Shown: positions 7,291-14,483 of the stretch, one piece after another | Layout: every line of letters begins with the position of its first letter | Position numbering within the stretch: the stretch's first letter is position 1 | Assembly: GCA_937907415.1 (NCBI GenBank) | Contig: CALCHY010000048.1 | Span: 62,001-126,000, forward strand | DNA from: an uncultured Trueperaceae bacterium | Lineage (GTDB): Bacteria; Deinococcota; Deinococci; Deinococcales; Trueperaceae | DNA: 64,000 nucleotides | Direction: 5' to 3' | Made by a program: the position numbers and the translations under genes | The notes under the pieces: generated by a model | Told to the model about the DNA's origin: nothing | The model's input: the letters and a program-made list of their open reading frames with translations, nothing else | Databases searched by the model: none

Positions 7291-8967
7291 TCAGTCGATA
7301 AGGTCGGCTTGGATGATGACGACGTAGTCGGCGCGTTCTTCGCCTTGCTCGGTGGTGCGGAAGAGTCCGCCGATGATGGGAAGGTCTTTGAGGAACGGCA
7401 CTCCCGCGGTGGTGAGGGTGACGCTGTTGCGGAGGATGCCACCGAGCACGACGGTCTCCCCTTCCTTGAACGTGACCGTGGTTTCCAGATCGCGTTGGGT
7501 TAGCTGCAACCCTCTGAGACGGTCGAGGTCCCCAATGAAGTCACTGAACGTGCTGGCTACCTTAAGGGTGATGGTGCCGTCGGGGCTGATGAGCGGCTTG
7601 ACCTTCAGTAGGCTGCCGAAGTCGAGGATGGTGACTTCGTCCTCGACCAGGGCGACTTGCACTTGGCCGCCGCTGTTGAAGAACGCCTCCTGGTTGTGAT
7701 TGACGCGGACGCTGAGTTCGTCGACGGTGCGCGCGAGGTTCTGTTCTTCGAGCGCTTCGAGGGCGGCGGTGAAGCCGATGTTGCTGATGCCTTGGAAGGG
7801 GTTAAGGACGAGGTCTAGGCCGGTGTTGATGACGTTGACGGCGAGGGCGCCGATGCTGCCGGCGAGGTTGATGCCGAGGCGTTGGGCTTCGCTCTCGACT
7901 ATTTCGGTTACGCGCATGGTGAGCATGACTTGGCCAACGCGTTGGTCGATGCTCTCGAGGATGCGCGCGGCGGCCGTCACGCCTTCTGCGTCGCCTCTGA
8001 CGAGGATGGTGTTGGTGCGTGGGTTGGGCGTGATGGTGAGGGCTTCGGCCATGGCGCCGAGGCTGGCGGCGAGTTGTTCGGCGGCTTCTTCGGCGTCGTG
8101 GTTGACGAGGCTGAAGGCGCGTTCAGTCTCTGGGCGCTTGGCGTTGTCGCGGGCTCGCGTGAGGGCGCGCTTGTACTCGTACTGGTAGGCGCTGATCTCG
8201 TCGTGCAACGCGGCGGTGGTGGTGATGGAGATGAGGCCTTCGTCGTTGAGTTGCCGCACGGCTAGGGTGGGATGCTGCTGCTCAAGGAGCGCCAGGAACC
8301 CGGCGTAGTCGCCGCCCAGGTCGTAGAACTCGACGGTGGTGGGCTCGTCCTGGTCGACGGACGCGGGGTTGGTGGCTTCTTCCTCTGCCGTCTTGGGCTG
8401 CTCGGCTTGGGTGGTTTCGCTGGGGAGCAGGTTGTCCTCGAGTCGAGTGATGAAAGCGGTGATCTTGTCTTGCTCGTCCTGGGTGGCGGTAACTAGGAGG
8501 ACGTTGCGGTTGGGGAACGCGGTGGCGGTGGCGTCGAAGCGTTGCGTGATGAGGGCTGCGGTGGCTGCGGCGTCTTCACGCAGGTTGTAGAAGGCGTCGA
8601 CGGCGGCGGGCGCGCGCTGTTCGGGTTGGAATCGCGCGAGGACGGCGGGGGGCGCGACGAGGATGGTGGTGTCGTCGTGCATGTGGTACTCGAGGCCGTG
8701 GAGGCCGGTTAGGAGCTCCCAGACTTCGCGGACGCTGCGGTTGCCGGGAATGGCGTACTTGACGGTCGCGTCGGGTACGTCCTGCATGAGGAGGGTTGCG
8801 TTGGCGGTGTGCGCGAGCGCTTCGAGGATGGTGGTGAGCGGGGCGCCCTTGGGGCCGGTGTCCAGGCTGACGGGCAGGTCGAAGTTGACGGTGGGGGGTA
8901 GCGCGAGGGCGACTCCGATCAGGAGTGCGCTGGCGAGGGTGATGGCGCGGCGGGCGAGCTTGTGCAT
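7291..8967 (-). CDS. pilQ: Type IV pilus secretin PilQ/GspD
   Basis: From the ATG at 8967 the product is 558 aa with a signal peptide (MHKLARRAITLASALLIGVALA). It contains STN/N0-like and secretin_N regions (AVDAFYNLREDAAATAALI; AFPNRNVLLVTAT; PNPRTNTILVRGDAEGV) and ends with the secretin barrel (SPDGTITLKVASTFSDF; ETTVTFKEGETVVLGGI; VPFLKDLPIIGGLFR). PilQ forms the outer-membrane pore for the pilus. The open frame extends about 230 codons upstream as Arg/Pro-rich antisense-like sequence through pilO; that is rejected because ATG 8967 follows a GGAGA site and begins a proper signal peptide. It is the last gene of the pilP-MN-O-Q operon. Confidence 0.92.
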   Translation of the reverse strand: MHKLARRAITLASALLIGVALALPPTVNFDLPVSLDTGPKGAPLTTILEALAHTANATLLMQDVPDATVKYAIPGNRSVREVWELLTGLHGLEYHMHDDTTILVAPPAVLARFQPEQRAPAAVDAFYNLREDAAATAALITQRFDATATAFPNRNVLLVTATQDEQDKITAFITRLEDNLLPSETTQAEQPKTAEEEATNPASVDQDEPTTVEFYDLGGDYAGFLALLEQQHPTLAVRQLNDEGLISITTTAALHDEISAYQYEYKRALTRARDNAKRPETERAFSLVNHDAEEAAEQLAASLGAMAEALTITPNPRTNTILVRGDAEGVTAAARILESIDQRVGQVMLTMRVTEIVESEAQRLGINLAGSIGALAVNVINTGLDLVLNPFQGISNIGFTAALEALEEQNLARTVDELSVRVNHNQEAFFNSGGQVQVALVEDEVTILDFGSLLKVKPLISPDGTITLKVASTFSDFIGDLDRLRGLQLTQRDLETTVTFKEGETVVLGGILRNSVTLTTAGVPFLKDLPIIGGLFRTTEQGEERADYVVIIQADLID

Positions 8968-8987
8968 GCGGGTCTCCGGTGCTGGCG

Positions 8988-9548
8988 TTAGTTTCCCTCG
9001 CCCAATGCGTAGTGGTCGAGAGGGATCGGGTTGTAGGCGTGCAGTAGGAGCGTGAGGCGGGCGGTGAGGTTGGGGTTCCCGCCGTACTCGTGGGTCTCGA
9101 AGTTGATGGTGTCGATGGTGAGTGGCCACGGGTGCGTCTCTAGGTCGGTGATGAAGTCGAGAAGGTGCCCGTAGGTGCCGTGGAGCGTCAGGGCGATGGG
9201 GATGCTCTTGAGGTCGCCGTCCTGCTGGGGGTCTTCGATGCTGGTGGCGTCCACCCTGATGGTGTTGCGTGTGGCGTTCTCTCGAACGAGCGCGAGCGTG
9301 TCGCTGGGGTTGAGTTCGCGTGGGAGGGCGGCTTCGATGCTGGCGCGCCTTGGTTCGAGTTCGTTGAGTTGCGCTTGGAGGTCGTTTATGAGTTGGAGGG
9401 TGGCTTGTTGGTCGACGCGCGCTTGTTCTTGCAGGGTGGTGTGTTGACGCGTGAGGTCGGCTCGTTCGGTTTGGAGGGGACGGTGGATGCTGATGTACCC
9501 GACGCCGATCACGAGGAGCGCAAGGAGTGGGAGGGTGCGGGGGTTCAT
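8988..9548 (-). CDS. pilO: Type IV pilus alignment protein PilO
   Basis: This 186-aa protein has one N-terminal membrane helix (LPLLALLVIGVGYISI), a coiled coil (about residues 30-75, LQTERADLTRQHTTLQEQ and onward) and a ferredoxin-like periplasmic domain typical of PilO (IPIALTLHGTYGHLLDFITDLE). PilO pairs with PilN in the inner-membrane alignment complex that links PilM to PilQ. Its ATG overlaps the IscB stop codon as TGATG. The same heptamer, CCTGATG, ends pilMN about 1.6 kb upstream, so pilO would originally have overlapped the pilMN stop. The mobile element separates pilO from its natural upstream partner and may reduce its expression. Confidence 0.85.
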   Translation of the reverse strand: MNPRTLPLLALLVIGVGYISIHRPLQTERADLTRQHTTLQEQARVDQQATLQLINDLQAQLNELEPRRASIEAALPRELNPSDTLALVRENATRNTIRVDATSIEDPQQDGDLKSIPIALTLHGTYGHLLDFITDLETHPWPLTIDTINFETHEYGGNPNLTARLTLLLHAYNPIPLDHYALGEGN

Positions 9549-10912
9549 CAGGTTGTGGCTCCGTGGAGACCCCGTCGTTCACGGTGGGGAGGAACGGAGC
9601 CCGGCGCGATAGCGCCGAGCTCCTGGCCTGGGGTGGACGCGAAGCTGTAGGCATACCCATCAGCCCGCTGCAAGAGCCGGCAGTACCGGTAACTGACGCC
9701 CTGCACTACGCCTTCGGACGTCTGGATGTTGAAACTGCCAGTCGCGCGTACCGCCACCCGACCAACATGCACACCGGCCTTCTTGCCGGTAGCCACAACT
9801 GCCTTCACATGGTCCCCGGTCTGGAAGCCATGCACGCGCTTCTTCTGCATGAGATAGCCGCGCGGGAACCCATGCTTGGTGAGAGTGGTTCGCTTGTAAG
9901 CGCCGCGCCCAGTGGCGCGGATTGTGAGCGTGGGGACGCCCCAACCGTGCAGGGTAGTGAGCCCACCGACGTTAGCGGCGTCAAGCGCATGACTCTTCGG
10001 AATACCCTGCCGGGAACGGTTGAACTTAGTGCGCCCACCCGTGCTGACCTCCAGGGACAGGCCGGTAGCTTGAAGGCGCCGGAAGAGCGCCCAGCGGGTC
10101 GCGTTAACTGCTGCAGCGTCACGAAGAGGCAACGTTGCCTGCTTCAGGATGCGCAACAGGCGCGCCTCGTCCCTCACGAACTCGTTGACGTCGCTGTTGC
10201 CCTTCGCCAGGTTGCACTCGCGGCAGGCGAGCGTTAGGTTACTGACGCGATCCGAGCCGCCTTTACTGCTGGGGTGGATGTGATCCACTTCAAGCGGCAC
10301 GTCCTTAGCACCGCAATAGACGCAGGCTCTACCCCACTTCTCCAGCAGGTACTCGCGCACCTCGTACCCCTGGAGTTCACCCTGTTGGTACTCCACCCCA
10401 TTAATCTCGGGATTCACGAGCTTCTGCGTGTCGAAACGCACCAGCTCCATGCTCAGGGCAGTAACGGGAGCGAGACGCTGCAGGCGACCCACCCAGGACG
10501 TCGTGGTGTCCACCCGGTGCTGCAAGCTAGGCGGTAACCAACCTTCGGGCCGAGTGCGGTTGTCGAACCGCGGGGCGCGATGCCGCAACTTGCCACGGCG
10601 ACGACGCCGGAACGCGCGCCGCTGATCAATCGCCTTGCTGATGGCAAGCCCACGGTGCTGAATCTCACCCAGCCACAGGACGTGCTGACCATCAGGAGAC
10701 TCACGCACCACAGCCACACCAGTAGCCCTGCTGCCGGGATCGAGCTTCACGCGAACCGGCTGCGCAGCACCACCAACACGGTCCTTCAACCGGATGGTGA
10801 ACGGGTGCATCCGCACCACAACAGCTCTCCCGCGCTCCAACAGGAGCCGAGCGCGCTTCTCACTACACGGCATGAGTGGGTTCTTGTTCTTGTCCAGCAC
10901 GAATACTGCCAT
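9548..10912 (-). CDS. iscB: RNA-guided DNA endonuclease IscB
   Basis: The 454-aa protein shows all IscB parts in order: an N-terminal PLMP domain (NPLMPCSEKRARLLLERGRA), RuvC-I with Asp58 (LDPGSRATGVAVV), an arginine-rich bridge helix (RRAFRRRRRGKLRHR), RuvC-II with Glu156 (SMELVRFD), and an HNH domain (CVYC...VDHIHP...N...CREC; Cys197, Cys200, Asp210-His211, His213, Asn225, Cys230, Cys233). RuvC-III (KSHALDAANV, His308, Asp311) and a C-terminal TAM-interacting region follow. All catalytic residues are present, so it should be active. ATG 10912 follows GAAAGGAG and starts exactly at the conserved MAVFVLDKN; the open frame upstream of it runs through omega RNA. IscB, the ancestor of Cas9, cuts DNA matching the guide at the 5' end of its omega RNA. 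Confidence 0.95.
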   Translation of the reverse strand: MAVFVLDKNKNPLMPCSEKRARLLLERGRAVVVRMHPFTIRLKDRVGGAAQPVRVKLDPGSRATGVAVVRESPDGQHVLWLGEIQHRGLAISKAIDQRRAFRRRRRGKLRHRAPRFDNRTRPEGWLPPSLQHRVDTTTSWVGRLQRLAPVTALSMELVRFDTQKLVNPEINGVEYQQGELQGYEVREYLLEKWGRACVYCGAKDVPLEVDHIHPSSKGGSDRVSNLTLACRECNLAKGNSDVNEFVRDEARLLRILKQATLPLRDAAAVNATRWALFRRLQATGLSLEVSTGGRTKFNRSRQGIPKSHALDAANVGGLTTLHGWGVPTLTIRATGRGAYKRTTLTKHGFPRGYLMQKKRVHGFQTGDHVKAVVATGKKAGVHVGRVAVRATGSFNIQTSEGVVQGVSYRYCRLLQRADGYAYSFASTPGQELGAIAPGSVPPHRERRGLHGATT

Positions 10913-11180
10913 GCGGACTCCTTTCTGTATCGCCCTTACGGGCCTGTGTGACGGGCGCCCTTGGGCGCCGCTCCCCTCGGGAATGTTCACGACCGGCTCC
11001 AACCCCGTGGGGTTGCGGTGGGGATCTTCGGCGCTTTACCTTTCGCCAACATGATCCCCGCCTTCCAGGGTCCGGGACTGAGGAAGCATCCCGGAGTGGG
11101 TCTAAGCGACCTATCGTGAACGTAGTAGCTCGGGGCTACTCTCCCTGGTCAACCGAGCTCTACTCCTTCCAAGCTCCGCC
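10913..11180 (-). ncRNA. IscB omega RNA region
   Basis: The noncoding 268 nt upstream of iscB carry hallmark omega-RNA blocks: CACTCCGGGATGCTTCCTCA, then CAGTCCCGGACCCTGGAAGG and GCGGGGATCATG. Near the 3' end a GGCGCCC-AAGG-type hairpin and CCCGTAAGGGCGATAC lead to the iscB ribosome-binding site. These blocks match in order the IscB omega RNAs I know (the CCUGGGA...CCCCAGUCCCCGGAACU type). The scaffold begins GGCGGAGC at 11180. The guide would be read from the flank just upstream, i.e. the pilMN 3' end (TCAACTACCCTGCCCTGATG, 11200-11181 on the minus strand). Exact RNA ends are unknown. Confidence 0.85.
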
Positions 11181-11182
11181 CA

Positions 11183-12790
11183 TCAGGGCAGGGTAGTTGA
11201 CGGTTGGGCCTCCAGGGGGAGGATGGTGGCGTGTTCTTCCGCCTCGGGTGCGGCTGGGGCGGTGGGCTGGTGGAGGGTGAGGATCTCGATTTGGGTGCTG
11301 ATGCTGGTATCGGTGGGGTCTTCGGGGTTGGTCCTGTTGGCGCGCCGGACGTGCGCGCGGAGGCTGGTGTCTTGTTCGAGCTCGCGGAGGTCTTGTTCGA
11401 GGGTGAGGTTGTTGGGCGCGAGGCCGGTGATGGTGATGATGGTGGCTGGTTGGTCGCTGTCGTTTAGGGGTTGGTGGGCGGCGGGGACTTCGGTGGCGGC
11501 GCGCAGCGCGAGGGTCTGGAAGCGTAGGCCGTCGCCTTGGCTGCTGCGGCTGGTGCTGGGTAGGCCGTTGACGACGCGCGCGATGTGCCTAGTGGGGCGT
11601 AGGCGCTTGGTGGTGAGTTGTTGCGCGAGCGCCTCGTGACGCAGGAGTTCGTCGATGCTGGTCTGGAGTTCGTCGACGGTCATGCGCTCGGGGCTGGTGT
11701 TCGTCATGAGTTGCGAGTTGAGGGTGTTGACTTTGGCGCGCAGGTCGTTCACCTGGAGTGTGGTCATCAGGTGGTAGCCGCCGCCTGCTAGGACGAGCGC
11801 GAAGCTGGCGACCTGCAGCATGTTGGCGCGCGGCGCGCTGGTTGCGGGTTTGCTGGTGCGCGAGTGGCGTTGAGGGAGGCGCAGGTTGATGTCGGGCGCG
11901 GCGGCGTCGAGTGCGCCTAACGCGAGCCCTATGGCGGTGATGGCGCCATCGAGTGTTTCGGGGGTGGTGTCGAGTTCCTCGCCGAGTGTGAGGGCGTCCC
12001 AGGGGGCGACGTTCATGACGTCTACCTCTAGGGTCTCTGCGAGGTGCTGACCGTGTTCCTGGTAGGCGGCTAGGTGCAGGGTGGGGGGGTCGCGTTCCTC
12101 GCTGCGGAGGTAGTCGAGGGTGCGCGCGAGTTCGGGCTTGATGTCGCGTTCGAGGTTGGGCCCAAGGAGTCTGATGACTTCGATGACGCCGTCGAGGATG
12201 AGGGTGAGGTCGGCGCCGTCGTCTGCTCCGCTGAGGATCAGGTGGTCGCCGGGGGTGGTGATGTTGGGGTAGGCGGCGTGGAGGGCGGCGATGGCTTTGG
12301 GGGTGAGGCGTGTGAAGACGCGGCCAGTGTGTTCTTGGATCTCCGCGATCACCTTGAGGTGCTCGTTAGGTACCGCGGCCGCCAGCCAGTTGGTGGCCTT
12401 GGCCTTGCGGCCCTTGGTGGTTAGGTGCGCGGTGTCGACCGCGAGCGTGAGCTCGTTGGGGTTGGGGAAGTGCCGGTTGGCTTGCGCGGTGATGACTCGG
12501 GTGGCTTTCTGACGCGTGAGGCCCTTGAGCGGCACGGTTGTCATTAGGGTGCGGCTGCGGGCGGCGCTGAGGCTGATCAGGGGGTTGGTGGTGATGTGGC
12601 TTTCGAGCGCTTGGGTGATGGCTTCGATGATGTGGTGCGTGTCGCGGTACCCGCCGCGCTCGAGGAGTTGGGGGGTGTTGATGGTCTGGATGTCGGCGAG
12701 GGTGGTCTTGCGTCCTTCGCGCGTGAGGGTGGCGAGGACGACGCTCTTGGCGCGGACGTCTATGCCGATGCTGGTTTTGCCGCGGCTCAC
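11183..12790 (-). CDS. pilMN: PilM-PilN fusion protein
   Basis: The 535-aa protein joins two pilus components. Residues 1 to about 300 look like the actin-fold PilM (SIGIDVRAKSVVLATLTREG; VDTAHLTTKGRKAKATNWLAAAVP; LILSGADDGADLTLILDG). A single membrane helix near residues 325-347 (MLQVASFALVLAGGGYHLMT) and a coiled coil plus ferredoxin-like periplasmic part (about 350-510) match PilN. The arrangement resembles GspL of type II secretion. PilM normally binds the PilN N-terminus in the cytoplasm, so fusion is mechanistically sensible. GTG 12790 overlaps the pilP stop (GTGA). The stop codon borders the IscB insertion. Confidence 0.78.
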   Translation of the reverse strand: MSRGKTSIGIDVRAKSVVLATLTREGRKTTLADIQTINTPQLLERGGYRDTHHIIEAITQALESHITTNPLISLSAARSRTLMTTVPLKGLTRQKATRVITAQANRHFPNPNELTLAVDTAHLTTKGRKAKATNWLAAAVPNEHLKVIAEIQEHTGRVFTRLTPKAIAALHAAYPNITTPGDHLILSGADDGADLTLILDGVIEVIRLLGPNLERDIKPELARTLDYLRSEERDPPTLHLAAYQEHGQHLAETLEVDVMNVAPWDALTLGEELDTTPETLDGAITAIGLALGALDAAAPDINLRLPQRHSRTSKPATSAPRANMLQVASFALVLAGGGYHLMTTLQVNDLRAKVNTLNSQLMTNTSPERMTVDELQTSIDELLRHEALAQQLTTKRLRPTRHIARVVNGLPSTSRSSQGDGLRFQTLALRAATEVPAAHQPLNDSDQPATIITITGLAPNNLTLEQDLRELEQDTSLRAHVRRANRTNPEDPTDTSISTQIEILTLHQPTAPAAPEAEEHATILPLEAQPSTTLP

Positions 12791-13416
12791 TGTGCTTCTC
12801 CGAGGGGTAGTTCGATACTGACGCCGTCGAGGGTTAGGACTACTCCGGCCTCGTGGATGGCGGTGATGCGCGTGTTCCCGTCGGGGAGGGTGTTTCCGTA
12901 GGGGATGACGTGCGCGAGGGTGTCGAACTGGATGATGGCGCGGGGCGTGCCGCTGAGTAGGACGGCGAGTACCTGAACGCCGTGCTCACTGAGGGCTTGC
13001 TTGAGCTTGTGGGTGGGGTCGGGCACTAGGGCCGTTGCGTGAGTGGTGAGGCTAGTGAGGAGCGTGGGTGCCGGCATGGTGGGCCGGTACGTGGGCGCTA
13101 CGTGCTCGAGCGTGATGCTGGGCGCGGTTGGGGTGATGGTGATGGTGGGGGGCGCGAGCTGGGGTAGTAGCTCGGCGAGGCGCTCCTCGGGTGTTGGTTC
13201 TGGTTGGAGGGTTGGCGCGTTGAGGCTGGGTGCGGGGAGCGGGGGGAGTTGGTCGATGATCTCCGGCGGGAGTGGGATCTCGGGTGCCGGGGGTGGTGTG
13301 GGTTGGGGGCTGGCGAAGGGGTTGGCGTGCGAGAAGGCGAACAGCGCCAGGCCGGCCGCGAGTAGGCAGGCTCTGGTGTGCTTCTTTATCGCGGCACGAC
13401 GAGGTACGCGCTCCAT
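12787..13416 (-). CDS. pilP: PilP-like pilus assembly protein
   Basis: This 209-aa protein has a signal or anchor segment (ACLLAAGLALFAFSHA), then a long Pro-rich linker (residues 32-115), then a compact C-terminal domain similar to PilP/GspC HR domains: VLAVLLSGTPRAIIQF, HVIPYGNTLPDGNTRI and GVVLTLDGVSIELPL. PilP connects the PilN/PilO complex with the secretin. It is first in the operon, unlike the common order pilM-N-O-P-Q. TAACAT at 13423-13428 lies 6 nt before the ATG, a leaderless-type start. Confidence 0.7.
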   Translation of the reverse strand: MERVPRRAAIKKHTRACLLAAGLALFAFSHANPFASPQPTPPPAPEIPLPPEIIDQLPPLPAPSLNAPTLQPEPTPEERLAELLPQLAPPTITITPTAPSITLEHVAPTYRPTMPAPTLLTSLTTHATALVPDPTHKLKQALSEHGVQVLAVLLSGTPRAIIQFDTLAHVIPYGNTLPDGNTRITAIHEAGVVLTLDGVSIELPLGEAQ

Positions 13417-13422
13417 GCCCTC

Positions 13423-13447
13423 ATGTTATCGCTTTTTCATGTTCCGC
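13423..13447 (-). promoter_or_regulatory. pilP promoter with CATG motif
   Basis: On the minus strand GCGGAACATGAAAAAGCGAT is followed by AACATGAGGGC and the start codon. The -10 is TAACAT. This is one of the best copies of the shared motif. Confidence 0.5.
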
Positions 13448-13584
13448 TTGGCGTCTCTTGGAGATAGGCGCATGTGGTGTCGGCGTTATCGCGTCCACCA
13501 GTGCTTCCTAGGTCAGCGCCGCGGCTCGGTTACGGGTCCGTAATTGCTGTCCAGCCGTAATATGAGGTGCAGATAATCGTAGTT

Positions 13585-13611
13585 GGGCCGCCTGACGAAT
13601 CCAGGCGGCCC
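13585..13611. terminator. Hairpin downstream of the nuclease operon
   Basis: GGGCCGCCTG (13585-13594) pairs perfectly with CAGGCGGCCC (13602-13611) around a 7-nt loop. It is 10 nt beyond the stop of the minus-strand gene at 13621. There is no clear T-run. Confidence 0.55.
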
Positions 13612-13620
13612 GGTTGGTGG

Positions 13621-13926
13621 TTAGTCGGTGGCGTCGAAGAGCGTGCCTTGCGGGAATAGTTGCTCATACGGCTGCTGAAGCTTGAGGAGGTGGAAGGGGA
13701 GGACCTGGCCTTCTTCTCCCTTGGCGCGCTGGAACCGGGTCTCCCCTTCGCGGCGCCGGTGGTACTCGATGATGCGGACCTGTTGGTTGGGTTGGGCTTC
13801 GAAAAGGAGCTTGATGGTGCTGCCGGTGCCCTCGATGAAGCGTTCGGCGGTGGCGGTGTCGCCCTTCGGTTCGATTTCCTTGAGGGTCCCGGTGGCCTTA
13901 GGTGGATTCGAGGCCTTTCTGGACAT
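13621..13926 (-). CDS. Small hypothetical protein
   Basis: The 101-aa protein begins MSRKASNPPKATGTLKEIEP and has a charged middle (IIEYHRRREGETRFQRAKGE). No family is recognised. An AGGAGGT site lies 9 nt before ATG 13926, which is preferred over the much longer Thr/Ser/Pro-rich open frame that runs through the nuclease gene. It follows the thermonuclease by 10 nt and is co-transcribed with it and recJ. It has no signal peptide or membrane segment. Confidence 0.65.
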   Translation of the reverse strand: MSRKASNPPKATGTLKEIEPKGDTATAERFIEGTGSTIKLLFEAQPNQQVRIIEYHRRREGETRFQRAKGEEGQVLPFHLLKLQQPYEQLFPQGTLFDATD

Positions 13927-13936
13927 GGTGTACCTC

Positions 13937-14473
13937 CTAGGGGTCGGCCCACAAGCCGCGCTTGGCGTCACGGGCGGTTTGCACGGCGGCTGCGTAGGTG
14001 TTCGCGTAGCGGCTGTTGGGCTGGATTGTGAGGGGTTGCGCCAGGCCGGCTTGGGCGATGGCGTGGTTGGCTTGTGTGTAACGGCCGCCGTCCGGCGCAG
14101 CCCAGTATCCGGTGGGGTCAGGCACATAGACGTAGGCGAGGAGTCGGTCGTACCGGTCGTAGGCTTCAATGTCGAGCTCGAGGTAGATGGGCCGGCCGGT
14201 GATGAGGTTGGTGATGTATTCGGTTGCTTCGGGGCCGTACGGTTCGACGCCAATGGTGGGGTGGCGGGTTTCGGGGGTGTCGATGCCGATAAGGCGGACG
14301 GGGACGCTGCCGTCGGAGGTAGTGACGCGGATGGTGTCGCCGTCGGTGATGCGGTCGAGGTCGTAGGGGCCATGGAGTTGTGTTTGGATCTCGAACGTGG
14401 CGGTTTGGGCGTCGCAGGCGGCGAGCGCGAGGGCGGTGAGGATGGCGGTGAGGATGCGTAGGGGGTGTCGCAA
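13937..14473 (-). CDS. Thermonuclease (staphylococcal nuclease-like) lipoprotein
   Basis: This 178-aa protein has a lipoprotein signal (LTALALAAC, Cys20) followed by an SNase domain. Motifs are DGDTIRV (44-50), VRLIGIDTPE (59-68, with catalytic Arg60 and Glu68) and YDRYDRLLAYVYV (105-117, containing the third active-site Arg). SNase enzymes cut DNA and RNA in a Ca2+-dependent way. The lipid anchor would place it on the outer face of the membrane, where it could degrade incoming or environmental DNA. It lies between recJ and a small gene in one operon. Length is normal. Confidence 0.88.
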   Translation of the reverse strand: MRHPLRILTAILTALALAACDAQTATFEIQTQLHGPYDLDRITDGDTIRVTTSDGSVPVRLIGIDTPETRHPTIGVEPYGPEATEYITNLITGRPIYLELDIEAYDRYDRLLAYVYVPDPTGYWAAPDGGRYTQANHAIAQAGLAQPLTIQPNSRYANTYAAAVQTARDAKRGLWADP

Positions 14474-14483
14474 GGTGGTCCTT

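Larger units (their letters stand above)
9546..11180 (-). mobile_element. IscB element (IS200/IS605 superfamily) inserted between pilMN and pilO
   Basis: The element carries an omega-RNA region and iscB but no transposase. It is bordered by the heptamer CATCAGG (plus strand) at 9546-9552 and 11181-11187, which is CCTGATG on the coding strand. One copy provides the pilMN stop, the other the pilO start. Removing the element would recreate a single TGATG stop-start overlap, so the insertion is exact. The right end contains hairpins (9580-9615 region), as expected for this superfamily. The borders are inferred from the repeat and the gene structure. Confidence 0.8.

Noticed and set aside
8968..9660. 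Upstream extension of the PilQ frame
   Set aside because: It is Arg/His/Pro-rich, overlaps pilO in another frame and bypasses a clear signal-peptide start at 8967.
10913..11002. N-terminal 30-codon extension of the IscB frame
   Set aside because: It runs through the omega-RNA 3' region and the ribosome-binding site; IscB proteins start at the conserved MAVFVLDKN-like sequence at 10912.
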